The position numbers were made by a program, and so were the translations under genes. Source: Sphingomonas sp. dw_22 (GTDB taxonomy: Bacteria > Pseudomonadota > Alphaproteobacteria > Sphingomonadales > Sphingomonadaceae). Taken from it: DNA of 64,000 nt. Of this stretch, positions 54,837 to 63,767 are shown in pieces. The notes beneath the pieces were generated by a model that was not told the origin of the DNA, made no database searches, and was given only the letters and a program-made list of their open reading frames with translations. The stretch's first letter is position 1; the number at the start of each line of letters is the position of its first letter. The stretch spans positions 124,001-188,000 of the forward strand of contig NZ_JAAVVE010000002.1 of the NCBI RefSeq assembly GCF_018449795.1, in the 5' to 3' direction.

Positions 54837-57710
54837 TCACTTCGCCGCTTTCTCCGGCACGACCACCATCGTCCAGTCGGTGTCCGGGCGCAGGAAGCGG
54901 GCGGCGAGCGCCTGGATCTCGTCGGGCGAGGTGGCGGCATAGTCGCGGCCCAGCGTGCCCACCGACGCGATCCGCGCAGGATCGTAGCTCCCGCCCTCGA
55001 CCAGCGTCATCCAGAACATGTTGCCGCTCGAACGGCGGATGATCATCTGCTTGAGCGGCGTCAGCGCGCGATCGAGCTCGTCGGCATCGACCGGCTTGGC
55101 GATCAGATCGGCGGCGATGCCCCGCGCGAGCTGGAAGAAGAAGTCGGTCTTGTCCGGCGGCACCATGCCCATCGCGATCACCTTGCCGCCCGCGGTCATG
55201 CCCAGCGGCCAGGAGCTATCGACGTTCGGCGAATAGCTGACGCCCGCCTGGCTGCGGAGCTGGTCGATCAGCCGATCACGAAAGATCGCGGCGAGGATCT
55301 CCAGCTTGCGGCTCTCGGCCACGTCGGCGCTGCCGCCGCCGGTGGGCCATGCGATCACCGCCGCCGCCTGGTTGGGCGTGCCGGTGTGGGTGCGGACCAC
55401 GGGCTTGTCGACATGCGCCGGGAACTTGACCGGCGGGGGCGGCGTCGTGCTTGCGCTGCGCGGCTTGAGCGCGCCCAGCGTCTCGGCGACCGCCTTGATC
55501 GTCGCTTCGCTGTCCATGTCGCCGAACACATCGACTTCGATCGGCCCGCTGGCGAGCAGCGGCTCCCAGAGCTTGCGGAAGGATTCCGGCGTCGTCGCCT
55601 CCACCGCGGCGCGCGACGGGATGCCCCAGCGCGGATCGCCGGAATGCGCGAGCGTCTCTAGGTCGCGCGCCATCACCGCGTCGGGCGAGGCCGAGAGGCC
55701 GGCATAGCCCGCCAGCATCGCCGTCTTGGCGCGCAGCACCGGATTGGGATCCCAGCCGGGCGCGGCGAGCTTGGTGGCGAACAGCTTGAGCTGATCGAGC
55801 AGATCGGCCTTGTTGGTCTGGCCCGAAAGCTCGAACGCATCCTCGTCGATCGAGAAGCCCAGGCCCATCTGGCGGTTGCCGGTCAGCGCGTCGAGCTCCT
55901 CCTGGCCGAGCTTGCCGATGCCGCTCGCCATCAGCGCACCCTCGCCCGCCCAAGCGGCGCTCGGACGCGCGGGCAGCGCGTTCAGGCCGGCGCCGAAGCG
56001 GACATTGACGAACACCTTGCCGACCTCCGACTGGTCCTGGCGCATCAGCAGGCGGACGCCGTTCGAGAACACGACCTTGTCGATCTCGATATCGGGAAGC
56101 ACGCGCTCGCGGCTGACCACCGTGGCGGGCTTGCCCAGGCGCGGAAGCTGGGCGAAGGTGACGTTGAGCGCGCGGCGCTTGGTCGCCGACGCCTTCACAT
56201 CGGCCTGGAGCGCGGCGGTGACCTTGGTCACCAGTTGCGGATCGGGCTTGTGGGTGTTGACCAGCGCGCGCACCGCGACGCCTTCGAACACCTTCTTGGC
56301 CGATGCCTGCACCGTCGCGGGCGTGAACATCTTGTTCGCCACCGCCTGCTTGAAGATGTCGTAGGACGCCTCGGGCGTCGTCACCGTCTCGTTGATGTCG
56401 ACCGCCTGGACCAGATCGTCGGCGATCGACACGCCCGATTCGACCGCGGCGGTGTTGATGCGCTGCTGCATCACCGCGTCGATCTCGGCGACTTCGCGAT
56501 CGATCTCGGCCTGGGTGGGCGGCGTGGCGGCCGCCTCGGCGATCTCGGCGCGGGCGTCGCGCAGCGCGGTCTCCCAATCGTCGCCGACCGGCAGCACGTT
56601 GATCGTCGTCACATTGGCGGAGCGGGCGATGTCGTTGAGATCGCCGCCGGCGGCGATGTAGCTCGCCCCGGCGCGGGCACGCGATTCGAGGCGGCGGTTG
56701 ATGATGCGCAGCGCCACCAGATCGACCATGCGCTTCTGGTTGAAGATCACGGTATCGGCGAAGACCGTCCAGGGCCGCACGATCAGCATCATCGCCATCG
56801 GCTGGAGGGCGGGCTCTACGACGCTCGCGGCGACGGGATGGTCGGGCGTGGGCTTGCCGAAATCGGGATTGGCCGGCGCGGGGCCAACGCCCTTCCAGTC
56901 GCTGAAATGCTTGACGACCATCGCCTCCAGCACGGCCGGATCGACGTCGCCGATCGCGATCACGACGGCGCGTTCGGGGCGATACCAGCGATCATGGAAT
57001 GCCTGCACGGCGGCGGGCGTGGCGGCGTTCAGCGTCTCGACCGTGCCGATCGGCTCGCGATCCGCGAGCGGCTGGCCGGCAAAGGCCAGGTCCAGCATCG
57101 CATCCTGCATCCGGACCTGCGGCCCCGGCTGCTCGCGCTGCTCGGCAAGGACGACAGGGCGCTCGGCGGTGAGCGCCTGCTGGGTGAGCGCCGGGCCGGA
57201 CATCATGCCGGACAGGATCTTGAAGCTCTCGTCCAGCCCGGCCGGCGTCGCGTTGGGCAGATCGAGCTTGTAGGTGGTGCTGGTGAAGGTGGTGGACGCA
57301 TTGCTGTCCGAGCCGAAGGTGACGCCCAGCCGCTGCCAGACGCGCTTCGATTCGCCATCGGGCACGTACACCGATCCGCGGAAGGTGAGATGCTCGATCA
57401 GATGCGCGAAGCCGCGCTCGCTGTCCTTCTCCATCAGCGATCCGGCATCGATGCGCACGCGGATCGAGACCTGGCCCGGCGGCACGCCGTTCCTGCGCAC
57501 CGCATAGCGCACACCGTTCGACAGGCGCCCGAACTTCCACTGATCGTCATGGACGAGATCGCTGCCCTTGTAGAGCCAGGGATCGTCGGCCGTCTGGACC
57601 GGGCGGGCCGCCGTTTGCGCGGGTGCGGTCTGCGCCTGCGCGGGGAGCGCCGGGGAGAGCAGGGCAAGGGCGAGGAAGGCGAGGCGCGGGAACCGCTGGG
57701 TAGAAAGCAT
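54837..57710 (-). CDS. Exported M16 family zinc peptidase
   Basis: 957 residues with a signal peptide (cleaved near AQA-Q, residue 27). Two M16 halves of about 450 residues. The first carries the inverted zinc motif H103-L-I-E106-H107 (FAHLIEHLTFRGS) and the distal Glu in ALTAERPVVLAEQREQ. The second half has lost it and acts as the non-catalytic partner, as in pitrilysin-type clamshell peptidases. Periplasmic; degrades peptides. Convergent with the acyl-CoA ligase gene. Confidence 0.94.
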   Translation of the reverse strand: MLSTQRFPRLAFLALALLSPALPAQAQTAPAQTAARPVQTADDPWLYKGSDLVHDDQWKFGRLSNGVRYAVRRNGVPPGQVSIRVRIDAGSLMEKDSERGFAHLIEHLTFRGSVYVPDGESKRVWQRLGVTFGSDSNASTTFTSTTYKLDLPNATPAGLDESFKILSGMMSGPALTQQALTAERPVVLAEQREQPGPQVRMQDAMLDLAFAGQPLADREPIGTVETLNAATPAAVQAFHDRWYRPERAVVIAIGDVDPAVLEAMVVKHFSDWKGVGPAPANPDFGKPTPDHPVAASVVEPALQPMAMMLIVRPWTVFADTVIFNQKRMVDLVALRIINRRLESRARAGASYIAAGGDLNDIARSANVTTINVLPVGDDWETALRDARAEIAEAAATPPTQAEIDREVAEIDAVMQQRINTAAVESGVSIADDLVQAVDINETVTTPEASYDIFKQAVANKMFTPATVQASAKKVFEGVAVRALVNTHKPDPQLVTKVTAALQADVKASATKRRALNVTFAQLPRLGKPATVVSRERVLPDIEIDKVVFSNGVRLLMRQDQSEVGKVFVNVRFGAGLNALPARPSAAWAGEGALMASGIGKLGQEELDALTGNRQMGLGFSIDEDAFELSGQTNKADLLDQLKLFATKLAAPGWDPNPVLRAKTAMLAGYAGLSASPDAVMARDLETLAHSGDPRWGIPSRAAVEATTPESFRKLWEPLLASGPIEVDVFGDMDSEATIKAVAETLGALKPRSASTTPPPPVKFPAHVDKPVVRTHTGTPNQAAAVIAWPTGGGSADVAESRKLEILAAIFRDRLIDQLRSQAGVSYSPNVDSSWPLGMTAGGKVIAMGMVPPDKTDFFFQLARGIAADLIAKPVDADELDRALTPLKQMIIRRSSGNMFWMTLVEGGSYDPARIASVGTLGRDYAATSPDEIQALAARFLRPDTDWTMVVVPEKAAK

Positions 57711-57901
57711 AAGGCCCCATCTAGTGGCGTTATCGCCGCCTTGCCAGCGAGTTCCTTTCTATCGCCTGTACGCATGCCCCGCCACGCGAGCGCCACGTTT
57801 TCGACCAAAGTGGCGGTGTAGAGCGAGTCCGCGCGGATGCCGCGACGCAATACGGCACCTGCCCCGGCGCGTTTCAGGGTGTTGTTGGCGTGAAGGCGAA
57901 G

Positions 57902-58744
57902 ATGAACTGTGCGCTCCGGCGCGACTCGAACGAGATGACGGATTCCGAAGCCCGCGCGGTGGGAGCGCCCGATCAGAGGCGGGGCTCAGAGCAGCCCGAT
58001 GCGCCGATGCGGGCCGAGACGAACCGCCCCTTCCTGATAAAATATGGCAAGCATCTGCGCGGCTTCTTCGATCGCCTGATCGCCTCCTCCTCGCTCGTGC
58101 CCAACGATCCGGTGCTCGACGTGCGCGATTTCGGATGGACCGCGCTGCTCCGCGCGAACTGGCAGGCGATCCGCGACGAGGCGATCGCCGCCGCGCTGGA
58201 CCGCCGGCCCGCGCCCTCGCTCGCCAGCATCTCGCCCGATCACCGCGCGATCGCCCCGGTCAACAAATGGCGGTCCTTCTTCCTGTGGGGCTATGGCTAT
58301 CGCGTCCGCGAGAATCTGGAGCGGTGCCCGGCGACCTCGTGCATCGTCGCGCAGATACCGGGGCTCAACAGCGCCTTCTTCTCGATCCTGGCGCCGGGCG
58401 CGCACATCCCCGCGCATCGCGGCGTCACCAAGGGGCTCATCACCTGCCATCTCGGCCTGATCGTGCCGCGCGACGGCGATGTGCGGATGCGCGTCGCGGA
58501 CCGCATGGTGCGCTGGTCCGAAGGCGAGACCCTGGTGTTCGACGACACCTATGACCATGAGGTGTGGAACGAGACGAGCGGCACCCGCGTCGTCCTGCTC
58601 ATCCAGTTCCGCCGCCCCTTGCGCAATCCGGGGCGCTGGATCGCCGACAAGTTCCTGCGGGTCGTCCGCAGCTCGGCCTTCGTGCAGGATGCGCGCGCCA
58701 ATGTGATGCGCTGGAACGAGGCGATGAAGGCGCTGGACGGCTGA
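57902..58744 (+). CDS. Aspartyl/asparaginyl beta-hydroxylase (LpxO-like) family dioxygenase
   Basis: 280 residues from the ATG at 57902 (GAAGG 5 nt upstream); starts at 57935 or 58007 are possible because the first 40 residues are poorly ordered. Cupin core: ILAPGAHIPAHRGVTKGLITCHLGLIVP supplies the first iron His and 2-oxoglutarate Arg, cited as PAHRGVTKGLITCHLGL; the second iron His is in FDDTYDHEVWNETSGTR. Members hydroxylate protein Asp/Asn or lipid A (LpxO). Substrate is not evident; no membrane helix was seen, unlike many LpxO proteins. Confidence 0.88.
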   Translation: MNCALRRDSNEMTDSEARAVGAPDQRRGSEQPDAPMRAETNRPFLIKYGKHLRGFFDRLIASSSLVPNDPVLDVRDFGWTALLRANWQAIRDEAIAAALDRRPAPSLASISPDHRAIAPVNKWRSFFLWGYGYRVRENLERCPATSCIVAQIPGLNSAFFSILAPGAHIPAHRGVTKGLITCHLGLIVPRDGDVRMRVADRMVRWSEGETLVFDDTYDHEVWNETSGTRVVLLIQFRRPLRNPGRWIADKFLRVVRSSAFVQDARANVMRWNEAMKALDG

Positions 58745-58866
58745 GACGGCCCGCCGACCGGGGTTGGACATATTGTCCCACCCTCGCCTGCTTTGCTTGA
58801 TCCTGGTCAATAAAGGGCCAGATAGTCCTTGCGGGCCTCATTTGCGCTCGCCGAAAGGACGCAATC

Positions 58867-59139
58867 ATGGTTGCCGAACGCGCCAAGGCCTGGACCGATT
58901 TCAAGCGGATGCTGGCATGGATTTCCGTCGCCGCGGTGCTGATGGTGGCGGGATCGCTCTGGTATCTCTCGCTCTACGGCCCGCTTTATCCTTCGATGGT
59001 CTTCGCGACCGTCGGCGGCGTCTTCGTCTCGACTCTGCTCGGCTGCGGCCTGTTCGCCGCGGCGTTCTTCAGCGACAAGAGCGGGCATGACCGCGACGTG
59101 ACCGACGCGACCCGCACCAGCGACGACACCGCGGACTGA
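58867..59139 (+). CDS. Small two-helix membrane protein
   Basis: 90 residues with AAAGGA 6 nt before the ATG at 58867. A basic N-terminus (ERAKAWTDFKR) is followed by TM1 (about 15-36) and TM2 (about 42-67), then a charged, Asp/Thr-rich tail. No family is named with confidence; similar small proteins sit beside nfuA in sphingomonads. Function unknown. Confidence 0.82.
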   Translation: MVAERAKAWTDFKRMLAWISVAAVLMVAGSLWYLSLYGPLYPSMVFATVGGVFVSTLLGCGLFAAAFFSDKSGHDRDVTDATRTSDDTAD

Positions 59140-59210
59140 TCTTCGCGCGGCAACCCAGCGTTTCGCGCCACCCGCTTGATCCGGCCGCCCCGCACGCCCA
59201 CATGCACGCC

Positions 59211-59786
59211 ATGCTGATCGAGACCGAATCCACGCCCAATCCGGCAACGCTGAAGTTCCTGCCCGGCAGGACCGTGATGGACGCCGGCACGCGCGACTTC
59301 GCCAGCCCCGAGGATGCCGAGGCATCGCCGCTCGCCGAGGCGCTGTTCTCGCTGGGCGACGTGACCGGCGTGTTCTTCGGGCGCGACTTCATTTCGGTCA
59401 CCGCAGGGCCCGGCGTCGAATGGACCGGGCTGAAGCCCGACGTGCTCGGCATCCTGCTCGATCATTTCTCCGCCAACATGCCGCTGTTCCGGCTGGGATC
59501 GGCGGCGGGCATCTCCGTCCCGCCCGAGAGCGGCGATTTCGGCGACAATCCGGAAGATGCCGACATCGTCGCGCAGATCCGCGAGCTGATCGACACGCGC
59601 GTCCGCCCCGCCGTCGCCAATGACGGCGGCGACATCATCTATCGCGGCTTCGATGCGGGGAAGGTCTACCTCCAGATGCAGGGCGCCTGCTCGGGCTGCC
59701 CTTCGTCCACGGCGACGCTCAAGAACGGCATCGAGCAGCTGCTCAAGCATTATGTGCCCGAAGTAACCGAAGTCCGCGCCGTCTAA
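59211..59786 (+). CDS. nfuA: NfuA-type Fe-S cluster carrier
   Basis: 191 residues from ATG 59211 (MLIETESTPNP); an ATG three codons upstream is possible. N-terminal Nfu_N domain (about 1-90) and C-terminal NifU domain (about 115-190) with cluster-binding C160-x2-C163 (QGACSGCPSS). Delivers 4Fe-4S clusters to clients such as MiaB, whose gene is 4 kb downstream. Confidence 0.95.
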   Translation: MLIETESTPNPATLKFLPGRTVMDAGTRDFASPEDAEASPLAEALFSLGDVTGVFFGRDFISVTAGPGVEWTGLKPDVLGILLDHFSANMPLFRLGSAAGISVPPESGDFGDNPEDADIVAQIRELIDTRVRPAVANDGGDIIYRGFDAGKVYLQMQGACSGCPSSTATLKNGIEQLLKHYVPEVTEVRAV

Positions 59787-59815
59787 GCGCGATCCCCAAC
59801 CGAAAGGACCGAACT

Positions 59816-60409
59816 ATGGCCCGACCCCTCGACGATGCGGGGCTGGATACGATCTTCCGTACCGCGCGCACTTATAACGGCTATACCGACACGCCCGTCA
59901 CCCAGGACGACATCCGCCGCATCTACGACCTGCTCAAGATGGGGCCGACTTCGGCCAACCAGCAGTCCGCGCGCTTCGTCTGGGTGGTGAGCCAGGAGGC
60001 CAAGGACAAGCTGGCCTCGTTCGCGAGCGGCACCAACGCTCCCAAGATCCAGGCCGCGCCCGCCAGCGTCATCATCGGCATGGACCTGGCGTTCAACGAA
60101 CAGCTTCCCTGGCTCTTCCCGCACGCGCCGACCGCCAAGGACTGGTTCCCGGACCCGGAGGTCCGCTATACCCATGCGATCCGCAATTCCTCGCTCCAGG
60201 GCGCCTATTTCATCATCGCGGCACGCGCGCTGGGCTTCGATACCGGGCCGATGTCGGGCTTCGACAATGCCGCGGTCGACGCCGCCTTCTTCGCCGACCA
60301 GCCGAACGTGAAGTCGAACTTCATCTCGACGCTCGGCCATGGCGATCCCTCGACGATCTTCGACCGCCTGCCGCGGCCGGAATTCGAGCGGTTCAACACC
60401 GTCATTTGA
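59816..60409 (+). CDS. Nitroreductase-family protein, RutE/HadB-like
   Basis: 197 residues with AAAGGA upstream. FMN-binding nitroreductase fold of the malonic semialdehyde reductase type: GPTSANQQSARFVWV at the flavin site, WFPDPEVRYTHAIRNSSLQGAYFIIAARALGFDTGPMSGFD, cited as AARALGFDTGPMSGFD, then ISTLGHGDPS. No rut genes are nearby, so a pyrimidine-degradation role is doubtful; quinone or aldehyde reduction is possible. Confidence 0.9.
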   Translation: MARPLDDAGLDTIFRTARTYNGYTDTPVTQDDIRRIYDLLKMGPTSANQQSARFVWVVSQEAKDKLASFASGTNAPKIQAAPASVIIGMDLAFNEQLPWLFPHAPTAKDWFPDPEVRYTHAIRNSSLQGAYFIIAARALGFDTGPMSGFDNAAVDAAFFADQPNVKSNFISTLGHGDPSTIFDRLPRPEFERFNTVI

Positions 60410-60455
60410 CGTGCGCCATTTGACGCTTGGCCGAGCAATTGGCTAGCGCGGGCCA

Positions 60456-61100
60456 ATGTCCATTGGCCCGCGTATCCTGGTGATCGAAACCGCGACTGCC
60501 GCCTGTTCGGTGGCGTTGCTGGAAGACGGCATCCTGCTCGCCCAGGCGCATGAAGTCGTCGGGCGCGGCCATGCCGAACGGCTGGTGCCGATGATCGCCG
60601 ACCTGCCCGGCCAGGGACGCGCGGCGCGCATCCTCGTCGATGTCGGCCCCGGCAGCTTCACCGGCGTCCGGGTGGGGCTGGCCGCGGCGCGCGGGCTGGC
60701 GATCGGCTGGAGCGCCGAAGTCCAGGGCTATTCGTCGCTCGCGCTGCTGGCGGCGGCGGGCTTCGCCCCGGACCCGGCCCTGGCCGCGCTTGCCGTCGTG
60801 CTCGAAGGCGGCCACGGGGAAGGTTTTATGAAGGGGTTCGCTTCTTCCCCCCTGGCCGAGGACGGTCCGCTCCGCTAGCTCCTTCCGGCCGCCGCGCTCG
60901 ACGCGATCGGCACCCGCGCCGCGATCGGCAGCGGCGTCCGCCATCTCGCCGCCCTCGCGCCCGACCGCGACCTGCGGGAGGCATTGCCCCGCGCCGCCGA
61001 CGCGCTGCTGCTTCCCGCCGCATTCGCCGCGCTGCCGCCGCGCCCGATCTATGGCCGCGCGCCCGATGCCAGGACGCTGGCCGAGCGGGGGCTGGCATGA
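60456..61100 (+). pseudogene. tsaB: tsaB interrupted by an in-frame TAG
   Basis: TsaB is part of the TsaBDE complex that makes t6A37 on ANN-decoding tRNAs. The frame starts at ATG 60456 (GPRILVIETATAACSVALLED; VDVGPGSFTGVRVGLAAARGL is typical) and meets TAG at 60876-60878, codon 141. Beyond it the same frame runs on without a shift for 73 codons (LLPAAALDAIG ... PPRPIYGRAPDARTLAERGLA) to TGA 61098-61100, which overlaps the rimI ATG. Whole length 214 codons plus stop, right for TsaB. A Ser TCG to TAG change is the simplest origin. Sequence error, suppression or true loss cannot be told apart here. Confidence 0.85.
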
Positions 61101-61573
61101 GCAGCACCCTTAACCTCACCGAGCTGCGCGAAGGCGGCATCCAGGACGTGCCCGCCGTCAGCGCCATCATGCAGGAAGCGTTCGATCCGCGCTTCGGCGA
61201 GGCATGGACCAGCGCCCAGTGCATGGGGATGCTCTCGCTGCCGGGCGTATGGCTGGTGATCGCCAGCCTGGACGGAATCGATTCGGGCTTCGCAATGGCA
61301 CGCTCGACCGGAGACGAGGCCGAGTTGCTGCTGCTCGCCACCCGCCCCGCCGCGCGCCGCCGGGGAATAGCGGGCGCACTTCTTCGCGCAGTTGTCGCCG
61401 AAGCGCGTGATCGCGGAGTCGTCGAAATGCATCTTGAGGTCCGTTCCGGCAATGAAGCGGTCCAACTTTATCGTCGCGAAGGTTTCGACAAGGTCGGAGA
61501 ACGCCGCGCTTACTATCGCGGCAACACCGGACAAGCGTTTGATGCACAAACCTTTGCCCGGAAGTTCATCTGA
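61097..61573 (+). CDS. rimI: Ribosomal-protein-alanine N-acetyltransferase (RimI-like)
   Basis: 158 residues. GNAT fold: acetyl-CoA pyrophosphate loop in LATRPAARRRGIAGALLRAVV (R/Q-x-x-G-x-A), then LEVRSGNEAVQLYRREGFDKVGERRAYY, standard for RimI. Its ATG overlaps the tsaB frame stop (ATGA), and tsaB-rimI linkage is widespread. Acetylates the N-terminal Ala of S18 in E. coli. Confidence 0.92.
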   Translation: MSSTLNLTELREGGIQDVPAVSAIMQEAFDPRFGEAWTSAQCMGMLSLPGVWLVIASLDGIDSGFAMARSTGDEAELLLLATRPAARRRGIAGALLRAVVAEARDRGVVEMHLEVRSGNEAVQLYRREGFDKVGERRAYYRGNTGQAFDAQTFARKFI

Positions 61574-61679
61574 ATTTTTGCGCAGTAGATGGTTAAGCGC
61601 TTGCCATCGAAGCGAATTGGTCCGATAGGGCGCCCAGGCGACATATATAGTCGCCCGCAATCGGGTCGAAAGGAAAACC

Positions 61680-62093
61680 ATGGACGCTTCATCAGACATT
61701 CAGGAAACGTTGGTCACCCTGACAGCGGATATTGTTTCTGCCCATGTCAGCAACAATAGTGTTGCCGTTTCGGATCTTCCGCTACTGATCCAGAACGTGC
61801 ACAGCGCGCTCACCGGTCTCGGCACCGCCGTCGTGGAACCGGAAGTGAAGCAGGAGCCGGCCGTTTCGATTCGCTCTTCGGTGAAGCCGGACTTCATCGT
61901 CTGCCTCGAAGACGGCAAGAAGCTGAAGATGCTGAAGCGCCACCTGATGACCCATTATCAGATGACCCCGGAACAGTATCGCGCCAAGTGGAACCTGCCG
62001 GCCGACTATCCGATGGTCGCCCCGAACTATGCCGAGCAGCGCCGCACGCTCGCCAAGAAGATCGGCCTGGGCACCAAGCGCCGCAAGCGCTGA
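61680..62093 (+). CDS. MucR/Ros-family zinc-finger regulator
   Basis: 137 residues, GAAAGGAAAA upstream. The N-terminal oligomerisation region (about 1-60) is followed by a prokaryotic zinc-finger core with C75, D78, H88 and H92 (CLEDGKKLKMLKRHLMTHY), in which the second zinc Cys of Ros is replaced by Asp, as in several MucR proteins. YRAKWNLPADYPMVAPNYAEQR and the basic tail KKIGLGTKRRKR complete it. Global regulator that binds AT-rich DNA. Upstream, GGCGAC-N7-GTCGCC (61637-61655) flanks TATATAG, perhaps its promoter. Confidence 0.95.
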   Translation: MDASSDIQETLVTLTADIVSAHVSNNSVAVSDLPLLIQNVHSALTGLGTAVVEPEVKQEPAVSIRSSVKPDFIVCLEDGKKLKMLKRHLMTHYQMTPEQYRAKWNLPADYPMVAPNYAEQRRTLAKKIGLGTKRRKR

Positions 62094-62128
62094 TCCCGAT
62101 ACCCTCCTTTCGAGGGGGCGGGAACCAG

Positions 62129-62169
62129 ACGCCGGCCAGGGCAAGCGCCCCGGCCGGCGTTTTGTTTTT
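62129..62169 (+). terminator. Rho-independent terminator after mucR
   Basis: ACGCCGGCC ... GGCCGGCGT 9-bp stem with an internal GGGC/GCCC pairing, followed by TTTTGTTTTT. Starts 35 nt after the mucR stop. Confidence 0.9.
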
Positions 62170-62220
62170 GCGCGCAGTCGCGCCCTTCCCCCGAGGCGCC
62201 AATGGCGTTACATCGGCATC

Positions 62221-62643
62221 ATGCCTCGCAAGATCGATCTCGAAGCGCTCTGCCATGAAAAAGGCCTGCGCATTACCGAACAGCGCAAGGTGATCGCGCG
62301 CGTCCTTTCCGACGCCGAAGATCATCCCGACGTCGAGAAGGTGTATGAACGCGCCTCCGCGATCGACCCCGGCATCTCGATCGCCACGGTCTATCGCACC
62401 GTGCGGCTGTTCGAGGAGGCCGGCATCCTCGACCGCCATGATTTCGGCGACGGCCGCGCGCGCTACGAGCCCGCGCCCGAGGCGCATCACGACCATCTGA
62501 TCGACGTCGAGACCGGCCGCGTGATCGAGTTCGTCGATCCCGAGCTGGAGCAGCTCCAGAAGCAGATCGCCGAGCGGCTGGGCTTCCGGCTCGTCGATCA
62601 CCGGATGGAGCTTTATGGCGTCGCGCTCGACCGCAAGAGCTGA
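62221..62643 (+). CDS. fur: Ferric uptake regulator Fur
   Basis: 140 residues from the ATG at 62221. Winged-helix DNA-binding domain (GLRITEQRKVIARVLSDAEDHPD, ISIATVYRTVRLFEEAGILDRH) and a metal/dimerisation domain with HHDHLIDVETGRVIEF. The CxxC structural zinc pair of many Fur proteins is missing, as is usual in this alphaproteobacterial group. Probably governs the iron module at 4.3-10.8 kb. Confidence 0.95.
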   Translation: MPRKIDLEALCHEKGLRITEQRKVIARVLSDAEDHPDVEKVYERASAIDPGISIATVYRTVRLFEEAGILDRHDFGDGRARYEPAPEAHHDHLIDVETGRVIEFVDPELEQLQKQIAERLGFRLVDHRMELYGVALDRKS

Positions 62644-63493
62644 AGCCGCCGCGCGGCGGCGCGAACAGGCCGCCCAGGGCATCCCCGCCAAGCTGACCCC
62701 GGCCGAACGGATGCGGCTGACTACACGCGTCGCGATGCTGGTGGGCGCGCTGATGCTGTTCGTGCCGCTCCATTATCTGTTCCGCCTGTTCCACCTCCCC
62801 TCCCCCTGGCCGCGCCATTTCCTGAGCACCGCCGCGCGGATCTGCGGCGCGCGGGTCCGGCGCGTCGGCACGCCGTTGAAACGCGACGTCTTCTATATCT
62901 CCAACCATCTGAGCTGGATCGATATTCTCGCGCTGGGCGGCGCCAGCGGCACGGCCTTCGTCGCCAAGGCGGAGATCGCGACCTCGCCGATCGTGGGCTG
63001 GCTCGCGGGGCTCAACCGCACCGTCTATGTCAAGCGCGAGAACCGGCTGGGCGTCGCCGAGCAGATCAACCAGCTCCGCGACGCGCTGGCGGAGAATTGG
63101 GCGATCACCGTGTTTCCCGAAGGTACCACGACCGACGGCAAGTCGCTGCTGCCGTTCAAGACGCCGATGCTGCGCGTGCTCGAGCCGCCGCCACCCGGGG
63201 TGATGGTCCAGCCGGTGATGCTCGCCTATGACGCCGCCGGCGAGGACATCGCCTGGATCGGCCAGGAGCGCGGGCTCGACAATGCGAAGCGTGTCCTCAG
63301 CCGCAAGGGCAGCTTCCGGCTCGATGTGCATTTCCTGGAGCCCTTCCACCCGCGCGACTTCCCGGGCCGCAAGGTGATCGCCGCCGAGAGCCGCAGGCGG
63401 ATCGAGACCGCGCTGGTGGCGACGCTGGGCCAGCCGCTGCGGCCGTTCCGGTTTGCCGAGGACGGGATCGGGTACAAGGCGGAACGGCCTTAG
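62615..63493 (+). CDS. plsC: 1-acyl-glycerol-3-phosphate acyltransferase (PlsC family)
   Basis: 292 residues; ATG 62615 lies inside the fur end (29-nt overlap), with GGAG 5 nt upstream. N-terminal membrane helix (about 36-58). Acyltransferase motif I N-H98-x4-D103 (NHLSWID), motif [19 protein letters not shown] and motif II region around KRENRLG. Makes phosphatidic acid at the inner membrane. The overlap implies coupling with fur. Confidence 0.93.
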   Translation: MASRSTARAEAAARRREQAAQGIPAKLTPAERMRLTTRVAMLVGALMLFVPLHYLFRLFHLPSPWPRHFLSTAARICGARVRRVGTPLKRDVFYISNHLSWIDILALGGASGTAFVAKAEIATSPIVGWLAGLNRTVYVKRENRLGVAEQINQLRDALAENWAITVFPEGTTTDGKSLLPFKTPMLRVLEPPPPGVMVQPVMLAYDAAGEDIAWIGQERGLDNAKRVLSRKGSFRLDVHFLEPFHPRDFPGRKVIAAESRRRIETALVATLGQPLRPFRFAEDGIGYKAERP

Positions 63494-63586
63494 GGCTGCG
63501 ACACGATCAATTCACGGACTGGCGGCAGGTGGCCTTTCTGCTTTCCCGGCCTTCGCCGGAGAAGGATTCATCCGCTGGTCCTGCCG

Positions 63587-63697
63587 GTTGACTCATTTGA
63601 CTCTATCGCGCGTGTTTCTTCGCACGCTTTCGGGATGCCTCGACGATGAGAAAGAGCCGGCTCCCCGGTCTGCTCTCAAATCCTACATTGCAAGGGC
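63587..63697 (+). repeat. Dispersed intergenic repeat, copy upstream of miaB
   Basis: About 110 bp with a TTGACTC-x-TTTGACTC start, the 18-mer GACGATGAGAAAGAGCCG (63642-63659) and the end CTCAAATCCTACATTGCAAGG. Inverted relative to the copy at 50850-50945. The remaining part of the 274-nt gap holds a GCCGGGGTGACGG fragment (63723-63735) of the other repeat family. No gene seen. Confidence 0.7.
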
Positions 63698-63767
63698 CGA
63701 GCGTCGATCGGCCCAAGCTTTCGCCGGGGTGACGGATAGTGCCGGGAAAGCTATAGCCCCGCCGATC

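Noticed and set aside
60456..61100. tsaB break explained as a frameshift
   Set aside because: Codons before and after TAG 60876 are in the same frame and both TsaB-like, so a substitution, not an indel, is required.
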